NCBI GenBank assembly: GCA_017552715.1
Contig: JAFZOW010000092.1
Coordinates: forward strand, 1 to 58,217
DNA: 58,217 bases
Direction: 5' to 3'
Origin: Lachnospiraceae bacterium
GTDB taxonomy: Bacteria > Bacillota > Clostridia > Lachnospirales > Lachnospiraceae
Position 1 is the stretch's first letter, and each line of letters begins with the position of its first letter. Position numbers and translations under genes: made by a program. The notes under the pieces are model-generated. The model saw nothing but the letters and a program-made list of their open reading frames with translations. It made no database searches and had not been told where the DNA came from. Shown piece by piece: positions 41,711 through 50,073 of this stretch.

Positions 41711-43075
41711 TTACTCATGGAGACTGTATTCGCTGTCCTCCTCCATGATCTTCAGCATGGCGGAGACCACTCCGGGATCGAACTGCGTCCCCTCATTCTT
41801 CTTAAGCTCCTCTTTCACCTTCTCCTGTGAAAGATATTTCCGGTAACTCCGGTTGGAAGTCATGGCATCATAGCTGTCCGCCACGGAGATGATCCTGGCC
41901 GGCAGCGGGATCTCCTCCCCGGCGCGCCCGTCCGGATAGCCGCTCCCGTCGAAACGCTCGTGATGCCATCTCGCTCCGATGGCGAGGTCGGGACGGCTCT
42001 TGATCTCGGAGAGGATGTCAAAACCCAGTCCGGGATGCATCTTTACAACACTGAACTCCTCTTCGGTCAGTTTCGTGGGACTGTTGATGATCTCGTTCGG
42101 GACTCCGATCTTGCCGATATCGTGTAAAAGCCCCATATAATATACATTTTCGCACTCATCCGCCGACAGTCCCATCCTTTCCGCCAGCATACGCGAATAG
42201 GCGGCCACCCGTACCGAATGACCCTTGGTATACTCATCCTTGGCATCGATGGTGTGCGCCAGTGCCTCCATGACCTCCACCGAAAGGGCTTTCACTTCCT
42301 CCTTCGCTTCCAGCGCATCCCCTGTTGCATTGATATTCCGGATGATGATATAAAAGGCCCAGATAAACAGGAATTCGATAAGGATCGTGGATCCGCTCAG
42401 GCACAGGACCGCCGCACCGTCCAGATAATAAAACAGTGAAAAGCACACCGTCGCATACAATAAAACGAATAAAGCCGGAGGCAGGATAAATACACGCCGC
42501 TCGGTAGCCAGCTCCCTGTCCGTCAAAGAGGAAAGCCCCCGGATCACGAGGAAATAGAATAATCCGTAACTGAGCATGCTGATCAGAAAATCGGCAAGGG
42601 AAAACAGGAGCACTGCCAGCTCGGAATTTCCAAAAAGGCTTCCGTCTATTGTTCTCATACTGAGCAAAAGCAGGACATCCGACATCAGATACACAAAAAC
42701 GACCAGAGAGGGGTACTTTGCCTTCAGCTTTCTGCTCAATATCCAGGATGCGATAAACGAATTCAGGAAAAAGATCAGGCCGGACAGGACATAGTATCCC
42801 ACGCTCTCGTTCATCATCAAAGTCTGTGTTGCGATCGAACTTTCCCAAAACGAGGCGTTATTTATCTGAACAAACAGATAAATAATACCCGCAATGAACT
42901 GGGAAAAGGCATTCACGAAGAGCGGCCCGGTAAAGAAACACAGGAAAAACAGACGGATCTTCCCTCTCCCGTCTTTCCGGAAGCACTTCAGGATCGAAAG
43001 ATAAAACATCTGCACAAATACGATAAATCCTACGATCGCTGAAACGTACTTGATCACTGTATTTAAGCTTTCCAT
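41711..43075 (-). CDS. Membrane HD-GYP phosphodiesterase-type signalling protein
   Basis: A 454-residue protein. The N-terminal half has about eight membrane helices (6-250). The C-terminal half is an HD-GYP domain: H(S/V) region HTIDAKDEYTKGHSVRVAAY, the HD pair in LLHDIGKIGVP, the motif HHERFDGSGYPDG (HHExxDGxGYP), and RIISVADSYDAMTSNRSYR. Members degrade cyclic-di-GMP or related dinucleotides; the residues needed are present. I chose ATG 43075 because GAGGAG lies nine bases upstream and a membrane helix starts soon after. No GGDEF partner is in the window. It sits between the 7TM-DISM system and a TetR gene. Confidence 0.93.
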   Translation of the reverse strand: MESLNTVIKYVSAIVGFIVFVQMFYLSILKCFRKDGRGKIRLFFLCFFTGPLFVNAFSQFIAGIIYLFVQINNASFWESSIATQTLMMNESVGYYVLSGLIFFLNSFIASWILSRKLKAKYPSLVVFVYLMSDVLLLLSMRTIDGSLFGNSELAVLLFSLADFLISMLSYGLFYFLVIRGLSSLTDRELATERRVFILPPALFVLLYATVCFSLFYYLDGAAVLCLSGSTILIEFLFIWAFYIIIRNINATGDALEAKEEVKALSVEVMEALAHTIDAKDEYTKGHSVRVAAYSRMLAERMGLSADECENVYYMGLLHDIGKIGVPNEIINSPTKLTEEEFSVVKMHPGLGFDILSEIKSRPDLAIGARWHHERFDGSGYPDGRAGEEIPLPARIISVADSYDAMTSNRSYRKYLSQEKVKEELKKNEGTQFDPGVVSAMLKIMEEDSEYSLHE

Positions 43076-43133
43076 AATACAAACTCCTCTGCAGCTTTCG
43101 CTTTTCCCTGTTCCGGACCATGATAACATAAAG

Positions 43134-43157
43134 GCGACGGTCTGAAAAGACCGCCGC
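43134..43157 (-). terminator. Terminator-like hairpin after the TetR gene
   Basis: Stem GCGACGGTCT / AGACCGCCGC with one mismatch and the same loop as at 32414, followed on the minus strand by CTTTATGTTATC. The 39 bases 43119-43157 match 32399-32437 at 37 positions. Confidence 0.65.
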
Positions 43158-43183
43158 CATCAGGAACATTCTTCAAAAAGGGC

Positions 43184-43831
43184 TCAGTGCACCCTGTATC
43201 GATCCAGCAGCATCTCCTTCAGAGCCTTCAGCTCTTTCTCCGCATCGAAGACGTTTTCCGGAATGTATACCAACCCCACCGCATATCTCGTTACCGCTGC
43301 CAGCATCAGGTGCAGCGAGGTGGAGAACATCTCCTCCTCCGGCACATCCGTCCGCAGTGTCTTATCCTGTGCCGCTTTCAGATACATCGCATGAAAACGT
43401 TCACGGAGATTTGCGATCATATCCCTATAGGGCTGCAGGGTTCCGGCATCCACATGCTCATCCCTTACATACACATTAAAGAACTGATTGAAGCGGAGAA
43501 GATCACTGTGTTTCCTGTAAAGCTCCAGGAAAGACTCCAGGTAAAAAGCAAAGCGCTCCGCTGCCGCCATCTCTCCGTTGTCCGCCTGGGGCATGCTCTC
43601 CTTATACTCCTCCTGAAACTGCTCCCACTTCCGGGTAGCAACTTCAACCACAAAGTCCTGTTTGGTCTTAAAATACCGATACAGAGTTGCTATGCCGTAC
43701 CCGGCCGCCTCCGCAACCTGTGTCAGCGTAACGGTATCGATATTCTTCGTGGAAAAAAGCTCAAAGCCCTTTTCCAGGAAGTCCTTCCGCTTGATCGCCA
43801 TCAGTTCCGCATCTTTTGCTTTGCTCCACAT
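43184..43831 (-). CDS. TetR-family transcriptional regulator
   Basis: A 215-residue regulator. The N-terminal helix-turn-helix is clear: GFELFSTKNIDTVTLTQVAE then GYGIATLYRYFKTKQDFVVE. The ligand-binding half is variable and gives no hint of the effector. I chose ATG 43831 (MWSKAKDAELM) because GACGGAGAAG precedes it; the frame is open for 18 more codons, which would include the operator region. The start is followed at the other end by a shared terminator-like repeat. It probably represses itself through the inverted repeat described next; other targets could be the HD-GYP or secreted protein genes beside it. Confidence 0.9.
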   Translation of the reverse strand: MWSKAKDAELMAIKRKDFLEKGFELFSTKNIDTVTLTQVAEAAGYGIATLYRYFKTKQDFVVEVATRKWEQFQEEYKESMPQADNGEMAAAERFAFYLESFLELYRKHSDLLRFNQFFNVYVRDEHVDAGTLQPYRDMIANLRERFHAMYLKAAQDKTLRTDVPEEEMFSTSLHLMLAAVTRYAVGLVYIPENVFDAEKELKALKEMLLDRYRVH

Positions 43832-43885
43832 CTGTTTTCTTCTCCGTCTGAATCCCGTATACTCAAAGATGGTACTTCTCAGCAC

Positions 43886-43923
43886 ATGATATGAACACTA
43901 TCATATATTTGTGCATTTGTCAA
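43886..43923 (-). promoter_or_regulatory. TetR gene promoter with inverted-repeat operator
   Basis: TTGACA (43923-43918) is followed at 17 bases by TAGTGT, a weak -10. The inverted repeat ATGATA-TGAACAC-TATCAT (43886-43904) covers that -10 region, the usual place for a self-repressing TetR operator. Confidence 0.55.
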
Positions 43924-43941
43924 TATCAAAAAGCAGCCGGC

Positions 43942-43966
43942 GCAAACAGCCGCCCCGAAGGGCGGC
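43942..43966 (-). terminator. Terminator hairpin after the 671-aa secreted protein gene
   Basis: Minus-strand stem GCCGCCC-TTCG-GGGCGGC followed by TGTTTGC. The T run is poor, so efficiency may be modest. It lies 27 bases past the stop at 43993. Confidence 0.55.
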
Positions 43967-43992
43967 CGTTATGCTTATGCAGAACTTTATCA

Positions 43993-46008
43993 TCAGTTGC
44001 CTTCCGGCCCTGCATAATTGTATTTTCCTTTCTTGATCTTAAGCTTCGCCGGCTGGCCCTTCTTGTCCAGCTTGATGAGGGTCGTATCCGTGATGGTGGT
44101 ATTGCCCGTCAGCTTTATATCACCGGTAAAGCTCATGCTGAATCCGTTTCCTTCAATGGTCAACTGCTCGTAGCCCTTCTTGGGCAGCAGGAATCTGCCT
44201 CCCAGGTTCACGTTTCCCAGCAGGCTCACCGTCAGGTTCTTCTCTCCTCCGGCCTTTGCCTCGTTCATGGCTGCCACCGCATCCTTCCACAGGGCATAAA
44301 CGGCTCCGTTAAAGCTGATGGAGCTTCCGAAGATCCCGGCCTTGCCCCTGGCAAAGTAACAGAGTCGGGTTTCCACCGCATTCTCCGTGATGCCGCTCAC
44401 ATCAAAAACTGTCTTCAGTTCCTCCGCTTTAAGCTTCTTCTCCGAAGCCCTGAGGATCTGGGTCCCGTCGGCCTGCACCGCACCGTTAAAGCTGATCACA
44501 CCCTTTGCGCTTCCACCCAGGCTGATGGGCTTGTTAAAGCCTTCCGCCAGCTGGATGACGCCGCCGTTTCCGTTCAGGGAAGTCTTCACGGTGATGCTGC
44601 TGTCCTTAGCCGCGATAAGCTCGCCGCCTTCTTCCAGCTTCAGTTCCCTGCAGCTTACAACATTGGCGGAGAGGGTGCTCTTAAGCTTCAGCTCCGTGGT
44701 GTTCACCGTGGCCCTGGCTGCCTCGAAGCTCACGCTCTCTTCCAGGCTCAGGCCTTTTTTGGCGTTCAGGGTGAATTTCGCCGGTGCTTCTTTCTTTGTT
44801 TTGGCCCGGAAGCTCACGTTCTCCAGGATCAGCGGTGCATTCGCCGTGAACTTCGTTCCCACGATCTCTATCACATGCCCGTTACCTTTGATGGTCACGG
44901 ACCTGGCCTTCTTCGGGACCGTCAGGTTCTTTTCCCCGATCATATCGCTCTCAAGTTCGATCACATAGTCCGTATCCTTGTCATTCATCAGCGAAAAGGC
45001 TTCCTTCAGGGATCTGACCTTCGCCCCGTTCAGCGAAGCCGTTCCGGTGACGGGATCCTTGCTCGCCACATTTAACATAAAGCTGTATTCGGTCCAGGTC
45101 ATACCGCCGCCGCCGATACGGATGTAATAGTCACCGGGGGTCAGGGTGACCACCCCGGTCGCTTTTCCGTTTTCCACATTCAGCCCGTTTTCATAGATGC
45201 TTTTCGAGTCAAAACTCTTCTTATAGAGCTGGAAACCCAGGTTCCAGCTGCAATTGAGCCATATCTCCACCTTGGTCTTCTTTTTGAGCTTGAAATGGAA
45301 ATAATCCTCTTTATCGCAGAGCGTATCCGGCATCAGGGTATCCATCTGAAGAACACCGAAATACTCCTTATTCAGATCTATGGTCTTGCATTCGCTGACC
45401 GAATCCGGCTCACACTCCCATACATCGCTCTTTTCAAAGCTGATGCGGAAGCGGTACTGATGGTAGCCGTTTTCATGGCCTTTGCAGACCCGGACTGCGA
45501 AACGCTTCCCGGCTTTTACCCCGAAATACTTCTGGGGTACCGTACTGAAGCCGTATTCGTTACTGCCGTTTATACCGTGATCAAAGATCGCGATAGCGTT
45601 GCTGTCCCAGATCGTGATGTTGCCGGCAGCGGCCCCCACGCCATCGGGAACGCAGCCTTCCACCGTCACCATACCGTCTTCCTTTGCTTCGAAGTAGTAC
45701 CAGTCACCCCCGTAGTTCTCCGCCAGCTTCAGCTCACCGGAAAGATCCTCTCCGAAGACAAGATTCCAGGGATCCGCCCAGGTACCGCTGCCCACTTGTC
45801 TGGAAGTTGTGGGTTCTTCCCCGTCAGCCGGCTCTTCCGCCACGGCTTCCTCTTCTTCCGCTACACTCTCCTCTGCGGCTTCGCCCGCCACGAGCTCTGT
45901 CGCATCCTCCGCCCCATCTCCTGCTGCCAGTACCGGCATGGCCTCGCCGGCCAGCAGAAGAAGGCTCGAAGCCAGTGCCAGAGCTCTTTTCAGCTTCCTG
46001 ATCTTCAT
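43993..46008 (-). CDS. Secreted PPC-like and beta-helix protein, 671 aa
   Basis: A secreted protein of unknown function. It has a signal peptide (1-28, ending MPVLAAG), an acidic Glu/Ala-rich linker (30-68), two beta-sandwich units resembling bacterial pre-peptidase C-terminal domains (about 78-195, with GDWYYFEAKEDGMVTVEG; and about 200-315, with KEDYFHFKLKKKTKVEIW), then a repetitive beta-strand region to the end in which SVTIKGNGH and LTIEGNGF mark beta-helix turns. No sorting signal is visible; the tail is GKYNYAGPEGN. The ATG at 46008 has AAAGGAG upstream and a strong promoter at 46060. It may be a glycan-binding or adhesive exoprotein. Confidence 0.85.
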   Translation of the reverse strand: MKIRKLKRALALASSLLLLAGEAMPVLAAGDGAEDATELVAGEAAEESVAEEEEAVAEEPADGEEPTTSRQVGSGTWADPWNLVFGEDLSGELKLAENYGGDWYYFEAKEDGMVTVEGCVPDGVGAAAGNITIWDSNAIAIFDHGINGSNEYGFSTVPQKYFGVKAGKRFAVRVCKGHENGYHQYRFRISFEKSDVWECEPDSVSECKTIDLNKEYFGVLQMDTLMPDTLCDKEDYFHFKLKKKTKVEIWLNCSWNLGFQLYKKSFDSKSIYENGLNVENGKATGVVTLTPGDYYIRIGGGGMTWTEYSFMLNVASKDPVTGTASLNGAKVRSLKEAFSLMNDKDTDYVIELESDMIGEKNLTVPKKARSVTIKGNGHVIEIVGTKFTANAPLILENVSFRAKTKKEAPAKFTLNAKKGLSLEESVSFEAARATVNTTELKLKSTLSANVVSCRELKLEEGGELIAAKDSSITVKTSLNGNGGVIQLAEGFNKPISLGGSAKGVISFNGAVQADGTQILRASEKKLKAEELKTVFDVSGITENAVETRLCYFARGKAGIFGSSISFNGAVYALWKDAVAAMNEAKAGGEKNLTVSLLGNVNLGGRFLLPKKGYEQLTIEGNGFSMSFTGDIKLTGNTTITDTTLIKLDKKGQPAKLKIKKGKYNYAGPEGN

Positions 46009-46059
46009 TCCTTTTCTCCTTTCGCTTTTACGGCTCCTTAAGCCGCATCATCAGGAATG

Positions 46060-46088
46060 ATTCTATAGCCATCGCAGCCTTCTGTCAA
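46060..46088 (-). promoter_or_regulatory. Promoter of the 671-aa secreted protein gene
   Basis: Consensus TTGACA (46088-46083), 17 bases, TAGAAT (46065-46060) on the minus strand. This is one of the best promoters in the window, about 50 bases before the start codon. Confidence 0.8.
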
Positions 46089-46131
46089 TGAATACGCAGG
46101 CTCTTTCGTCCGAGCAGGCCCGCACCGGCAC

Positions 46132-46159
46132 AAAAAACGGCGGCCCTTCCGGACCGCCG
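46132..46159 (-). terminator. Intrinsic terminator after the 321-aa protein gene
   Basis: Minus-strand stem CGGCGG-x-CC / GG-x-CCGCCG with one mismatch, four-base loop and a run of six T. It lies 24 bases after the stop at 46184. Confidence 0.85.
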
Positions 46160-46183
46160 CCTGCTTTATCGCTTTACTCTGCT

Positions 46184-47149
46184 TCAGACCTCTTTATCCG
46201 CGTCTCCGTCGAAAAAGGTTTCGGAACTCTCGGCTGCTTCCTCAGCAGCTTCTTCCGCTGCCGCTTCCGCAGGCTCCTCCTCCTTCTCCTCCGCATCTGC
46301 AGCGGGCCGCTTGATGGCGTCGGAAACAACCTTGGAGACCTTCTCGCCCACTCCGCCGACAAAACCTCCGATGCCGTTCAGAGCCTCTCCCAGCGTTCCG
46401 CCGATCTCGTTGATGGTGCCGCCGATGGTGTCGCCCAGATCTCCCAGCTTCTTGGCCAGCTTGTGGACCTCATCCTGGTACCACTGAGCGTAATCCACAT
46501 CCTCAAGCTCCGCATAAGCCGCATCATCCTTTGCGGGATAGATCCACGCGGTCATATCGTGGAGTACGATACGGATCGTGCAGATCCGGGAATCCCCGCT
46601 GTTGAAAGGCAGCTCGAAGATACGCAGCAGGCCGCTGTCGGTATTCTTGCAGAGCGCCGGCTTAAAGCGGTTCGAGTCCGCACGGTCCATGGGATAATTG
46701 TAGCCGTCCCCGGGCTCATCGAAAAAGATGGTTACCAGGCTCTCCGCTGCCTCGGCACGCACGAAGCGGCTGCGGATCGCGAAGCGGAAAACATAATCCG
46801 TCTCCGGCTCCAGCGTAAGCCTCTGCTCGATCTCGGTGGCCGCACCGCCGGTACCGATCTCGAAGCATTCCAGGTTTTCTCCGTTCTCGGTCACTACCAG
46901 ACGGCTGCCCGCATTGCTCTCGCAATCCGCCACCAGCTTGAAACTTCTTGCCTTGAATCCTATATTCATTGCCATTTCATTTTCCTCCTTAACAGAAAAA
47001 GCGCCCTCCGCAACGGAATACGAAAGTCGGATCATCCGTCCGCCTGTTTCCATTGCCCGGCCGCTCTTTACAAGCCCCTTTGCCCTTTTCGGGTAAGTAG
47101 TGCCAACCACATTACCATCTGCATCAGTCACAAGAATGTTTTTTGTCAT
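46184..47149 (-). CDS. Unknown protein with PLMP/RRXRR-like N-terminus
   Basis: A 321-residue protein without signal or membrane helix. The first 45 residues (ILVTDADGNVVGTTYPKRAK, then GLVKSGRAM and IRLSY) resemble the short RRXRR/PLMP module known from the start of IscB proteins (D-x-x-G-x, P-x-x-A-[RK]-x-L-[LV]-K-x-G-[RK]-A). No HNH or RuvC region follows. Residues about 60-215 look like an all-beta domain (VADCESNAGSRLVV, FRFAIRSRFVRAEAAE, TIRIVLHDMTAW). After that a Gly-rich amphipathic segment (IGGTINEIGGTLGEALNGIG) and an acidic tail follow. The function is not known. The start has GGGGGAAG upstream; this leader is duplicated 80 bases away. Confidence 0.8.
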   Translation of the reverse strand: MTKNILVTDADGNVVGTTYPKRAKGLVKSGRAMETGGRMIRLSYSVAEGAFSVKEENEMAMNIGFKARSFKLVADCESNAGSRLVVTENGENLECFEIGTGGAATEIEQRLTLEPETDYVFRFAIRSRFVRAEAAESLVTIFFDEPGDGYNYPMDRADSNRFKPALCKNTDSGLLRIFELPFNSGDSRICTIRIVLHDMTAWIYPAKDDAAYAELEDVDYAQWYQDEVHKLAKKLGDLGDTIGGTINEIGGTLGEALNGIGGFVGGVGEKVSKVVSDAIKRPAADAEEKEEEPAEAAAEEAAEEAAESSETFFDGDADKEV

Positions 47150-47242
47150 GGGTGTCTTCCCCCTTGCGTACTGTCCCGCATCCTTTAAGGATGCGCTTTA
47201 TGAACTTGTCGGCATACGTTTTTTCTTATGGGTGTCTTCCCC
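47138..47242 (-). repeat. Duplicated translation-initiation segment
   Basis: About 25 bases ending GGGGAAGACACCCAT occur at 47138-47162 and again at 47218-47242 (about 23 of 25 identical). The first carries the ATG of the gene ending at 46184; in the second the start codon reads ATA. Between them is the palindrome GCATCCTT-AAGGATGC. A TATAAT (47255-47250) lies just upstream and is a likely -10. Confidence 0.6.
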
Positions 47243-47302
47243 GGCCGCCATTATATTAACATAAATCTTCCGGCTTGTCCATATCTTTGTCGTGCACGAT
47301 AC

Positions 47303-47749
47303 TTAGCGCAGCGCTCCGAAGAATTTTGCCATGGGTTCCACCGTATCGTTTAAGTTCTTTATGGCATTGTTCAGGTTATCCAGATCTATTGCATTCAGCT
47401 TGTTCATGGTCTGGCTCAGGTCCCCCGTGGCCTGCAGGGTCAGCTCATTGATATTGTTCACGGTGCCGGCCAGATCCGCCCGGTTCAGTTCATCCGTCAG
47501 CTGTTCCATATTGTTAAGGGATACCATGGTGCTGCTGTAGATACTGTCCACCTTGGGCAGTATGGTCATGGCCACGATGATCACCACCGCCAGCATGCCT
47601 GCCGTAAAAAGACAGCTGAGCATGGACATGACGAAAGAGAGCTTCTGATACTTCAGCTGCTTCTTTTCCGTCACTGCCATCTCTTTATTGTGCTCTTCCA
47701 CGCTCTTGCGGTGTTCGTTCTCTGCCAGTTCTTTAGTCAGGTTTTTCAT
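47303..47749 (-). CDS. Coiled-coil single-pass membrane protein, 148 aa
   Basis: I recognise no named family. A charged N-terminal segment (KELAENEHRKSVEEHNKEM) leads to one membrane helix (about 37-66, ending VVIIVAMTILPKV), followed by an extracytoplasmic helix of about 75 residues with Leu/Asn-rich heptads (LNNMEQLTDELN, LNAIDLDNLNNAIKNLND). The shape is like small methyl-accepting or stator-type helper proteins, but there is no domain to prove it. The ATG at 47749 has AAGGAGGAG upstream. It stands alone with its own promoter. Confidence 0.75.
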   Translation of the reverse strand: MKNLTKELAENEHRKSVEEHNKEMAVTEKKQLKYQKLSFVMSMLSCLFTAGMLAVVIIVAMTILPKVDSIYSSTMVSLNNMEQLTDELNRADLAGTVNNINELTLQATGDLSQTMNKLNAIDLDNLNNAIKNLNDTVEPMAKFFGALR

Positions 47750-47788
47750 CTTTCTCCTCCTTGAAATAGGGTATTTGTTCCAGAGCGG

Positions 47789-47797
47789 AGTATAACA
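47789..47797 (-). promoter_or_regulatory. Extended -10 promoter of the 148-aa gene
   Basis: TG-T-TATACT on the minus strand, about 40 bases before ATG 47749. It directly follows the T run of the terminator at 47800, and no good -35 is seen, which is acceptable for an extended -10. Confidence 0.5.
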
Positions 47798-47799
47798 TA

Positions 47800-47822
47800 A
47801 AAGCCGGCGTTCTGCCAGCTTT
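47800..47822 (-). terminator. Terminator after the second ABC cassette
   Basis: Minus-strand stem AAAGC-x-GGC / GCC-x-GCTTT with one mismatch and a five-base loop, then TTTT. It follows the kinase stop at 47856. Confidence 0.65.
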
Positions 47823-47855
47823 TACAATGCTTATCTTATAGGTCCGGCGGCGGGA

Positions 47856-48731
47856 TCAGGGGAATTCCACCCGTATCAGCAGCCGTCCGTCCTTATATTC
47901 CCCCTCTGCGGTAGCCCCCATCTTATCCAGCAGCGTCCGTACGATGGACAGTCCCAGTCCCGTGCCGCTCTGAGCATTCTCCACCGTATAATAACGGTCA
48001 AAGAGCCGGCTTACCTGTATGGGGCTCAGTTCCTCCGTGCGGTTGGAGATCTCCAGGGTCCCCGTTTCCGTAAGACGCACAAACAGGTCTCCCGCACTGT
48101 ATTTCATCGCGTTGCTGATGAGATTGTTCAGTACACGCCGGGTGTACAGCGGATCCAGCTTCCGCATGATACGCTGCTCCGTGATCTCCACCCGGGGTTC
48201 TATCCCCTTCTCCGTAAGCTGGGGATAATAGCTCATCAGCGTATCCTCCAGCAGCTGATTGAGAAATACATCCTGTTTGTCCGCGGGTGCCTCCATATCC
48301 CGGATCAGCAGGTATTCAAACAATTCCTCCGCCAGATTCTTCATGTAGCGGACCCGCTCCCCCACGATATCCAGATACTTGCGCATTTCCGCAGACTGGT
48401 CCAGACGCTGCGCCAGCTCCAGATAACCGCCGATGGCTGTCAGCGGGGTACGGATGTCGTGAGCCACATTGGTGAGCATATCCCGCATCCGCTTGTCACC
48501 CTGTTTGTACAGCTGATAAGATTGCCGCATCTGCCTGAGGCTGTCGTTCATACGGGATGCCAGCTCACACAGTCCCCTGTCCCGGCAGGATACCCCCAGA
48601 AGGGTATTGCTGTCCAGGCCGGCATGTTCGGAATAGTCCCTCCCCAGCTCCTTTAAGGAAGCCCTCAGGATAAAGAGCCTCAGAAACAGTATCAGGTTCA
48701 GCGCAAGGCTGAGCAGCAGCGCATATTTCAT
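47856..48731 (-). CDS. Sensor histidine kinase of the second ABC cassette
   Basis: A 291-residue kinase with a single N-terminal membrane helix (about 3-23) and no sensor domain. The His is in NVAHDIRTPLTAIGGY, the N box LNNLISNAMKYSAG and the G box GTGLGLSIVRTL. It parallels the kinase at 30770 in size and plan. Its partner regulator (52587) is at the other end of the operon, with the transporter and an esterase-like gene between. The ATG at 48731 has GGAG ten bases upstream. Confidence 0.92.
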   Translation of the reverse strand: MKYALLLSLALNLILFLRLFILRASLKELGRDYSEHAGLDSNTLLGVSCRDRGLCELASRMNDSLRQMRQSYQLYKQGDKRMRDMLTNVAHDIRTPLTAIGGYLELAQRLDQSAEMRKYLDIVGERVRYMKNLAEELFEYLLIRDMEAPADKQDVFLNQLLEDTLMSYYPQLTEKGIEPRVEITEQRIMRKLDPLYTRRVLNNLISNAMKYSAGDLFVRLTETGTLEISNRTEELSPIQVSRLFDRYYTVENAQSGTGLGLSIVRTLLDKMGATAEGEYKDGRLLIRVEFP

Positions 48732-48790
48732 AGGGTATCTCCATTGTCACTGTCCGTAAAACAGGATGCTTTTCAGGCAACGGCTTGCCA

Positions 48791-50059
48791 TCAGTAATGT
48801 ATGGTCCGTATCGGCGTTACCTTGTAATAATACACCACCGCATCAAATCTGTCAGCCACTACCAGCCTCATCCGGTATCCCCTGCTTATGTCCGACATAC
48901 GGCTGTAGCCTTCTCCCACGATACCCATGAAGTTTTTGGAATGGACCAGCTGCTTAAGCTTTTCGTCTTTGATGCCCGCAAATTCCAGACAATATCGTTC
49001 CCCTTCAAAATATCGGGCCTGATAGGCCAGGATATCGTCGGAGCAATAACTGTGGTCCAGTCTTTCATACTCCTCGTCATAGGTCCCGGCGGTATGGATA
49101 TTGACGGTAGCCGTATAAAAGCCCGTTCCCACGCAGAAGTATCTTCCCTCAAAGAGCTCGTCGATGCGGCTGCCCATGGTCACTTCCCCATAGCCTTCCG
49201 TCTCCCCCTTCATCACATGGCCGTTGTGGGCACTGATCAGGATCTGCGTACAGCCTCTCTCTTCCTCCAGTTCATGATAGCGCTTCAGGTTCTTTGCCAT
49301 GCACAGATCCCTGTGCTCCCCGTAGGCATTGGGGTCCTCATTGAAGCGGGGCGCATCGATCCACTGAAGGACCACCCCCGCCAGCACCGCCGCATAGCGG
49401 CATTCCGCATCCTCCTGCCCGGCCAGCTTCTGCTCCAGAGCGACAAAGAACTCCCTCTGCAGAGTAAAGTCGTAATCCTCATCCTCTGCCATTTCCCGAA
49501 GCAGCGCTCCTTCGCTTTCGCTTACGGCTTCCTTATGTGCCTCCGCAAAGCCCGCAAGATAGCGCACTTCCCTTTCGGGTCCCTGCATGTCCACCCCGTA
49601 AAAGCGCAGGGATTCCTCATAACTTACGCTCTTATTGTATTCCCGCATCCAGCTTAAGAGCTCCACGATCTGGGCCGTATCATACAGGGGGTAATCTCCT
49701 CTGCCCATGAGTTCCGTAAGGTCCACATCCTCCCTGTGGATCGCGTCGTTGATCTCGGCCCCTTCCCCGGCAGTGATCTCAAAGGCTATGGATCTGCACT
49801 TTCCGCTCTCCACCAGTTTTTTCAGCATCTCCAGCTTAATGCTCTGGAATTCGCAGTTCCCGTGCGTCGCCTCCCCTATGCCTATGACCTCCGTACCTTC
49901 GGGGATACGAAGCTCTTCAAAGCTTATGCCTTCATTCTCTATCCCTTGGATCCTCCGGGCCGGAGAAGCAACGATACCGCTCCGCAAGACAAGTAATATG
50001 CCGATATACAGCAGGATACCCAGCTCGCAGAGCATCCATACTTTTCCGAATCTCTTCAT
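48791..50059 (-). CDS. Membrane-anchored erythromycin-esterase-like protein
   Basis: A 422-residue protein of the EreA/EreB-like fold. After an N-terminal membrane helix (about 8-30) the catalytic-type domain shows GIGEATHGNCEFQSIK (His of the family motif), FEITAGEGAEINDAIH, RFYGVDMQG and the later ILISAHNGHVMKG. Family members hydrolyse macrolide lactones or other esters, but many homologues have unknown substrates and membrane-anchored forms are not typical resistance enzymes. It is encoded inside a two-component/BcrA-type ABC operon, in the position that the S41-like protein takes in the first cassette. The ATG has GGGAAGGAG upstream. A role in inactivating the compound sensed by the system is inference. 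Confidence 0.88.
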   Translation of the reverse strand: MKRFGKVWMLCELGILLYIGILLVLRSGIVASPARRIQGIENEGISFEELRIPEGTEVIGIGEATHGNCEFQSIKLEMLKKLVESGKCRSIAFEITAGEGAEINDAIHREDVDLTELMGRGDYPLYDTAQIVELLSWMREYNKSVSYEESLRFYGVDMQGPEREVRYLAGFAEAHKEAVSESEGALLREMAEDEDYDFTLQREFFVALEQKLAGQEDAECRYAAVLAGVVLQWIDAPRFNEDPNAYGEHRDLCMAKNLKRYHELEEERGCTQILISAHNGHVMKGETEGYGEVTMGSRIDELFEGRYFCVGTGFYTATVNIHTAGTYDEEYERLDHSYCSDDILAYQARYFEGERYCLEFAGIKDEKLKQLVHSKNFMGIVGEGYSRMSDISRGYRMRLVVADRFDAVVYYYKVTPIRTIHY

Positions 50060-50073
50060 GCTCCTTCCCTTCC

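Noticed and set aside
48791-50059. Macrolide resistance gene of clinical type
   Set aside because: Only family-level similarity to EreA/EreB can be read, the protein is membrane-anchored and part of a transporter operon, and the substrate cannot be inferred.
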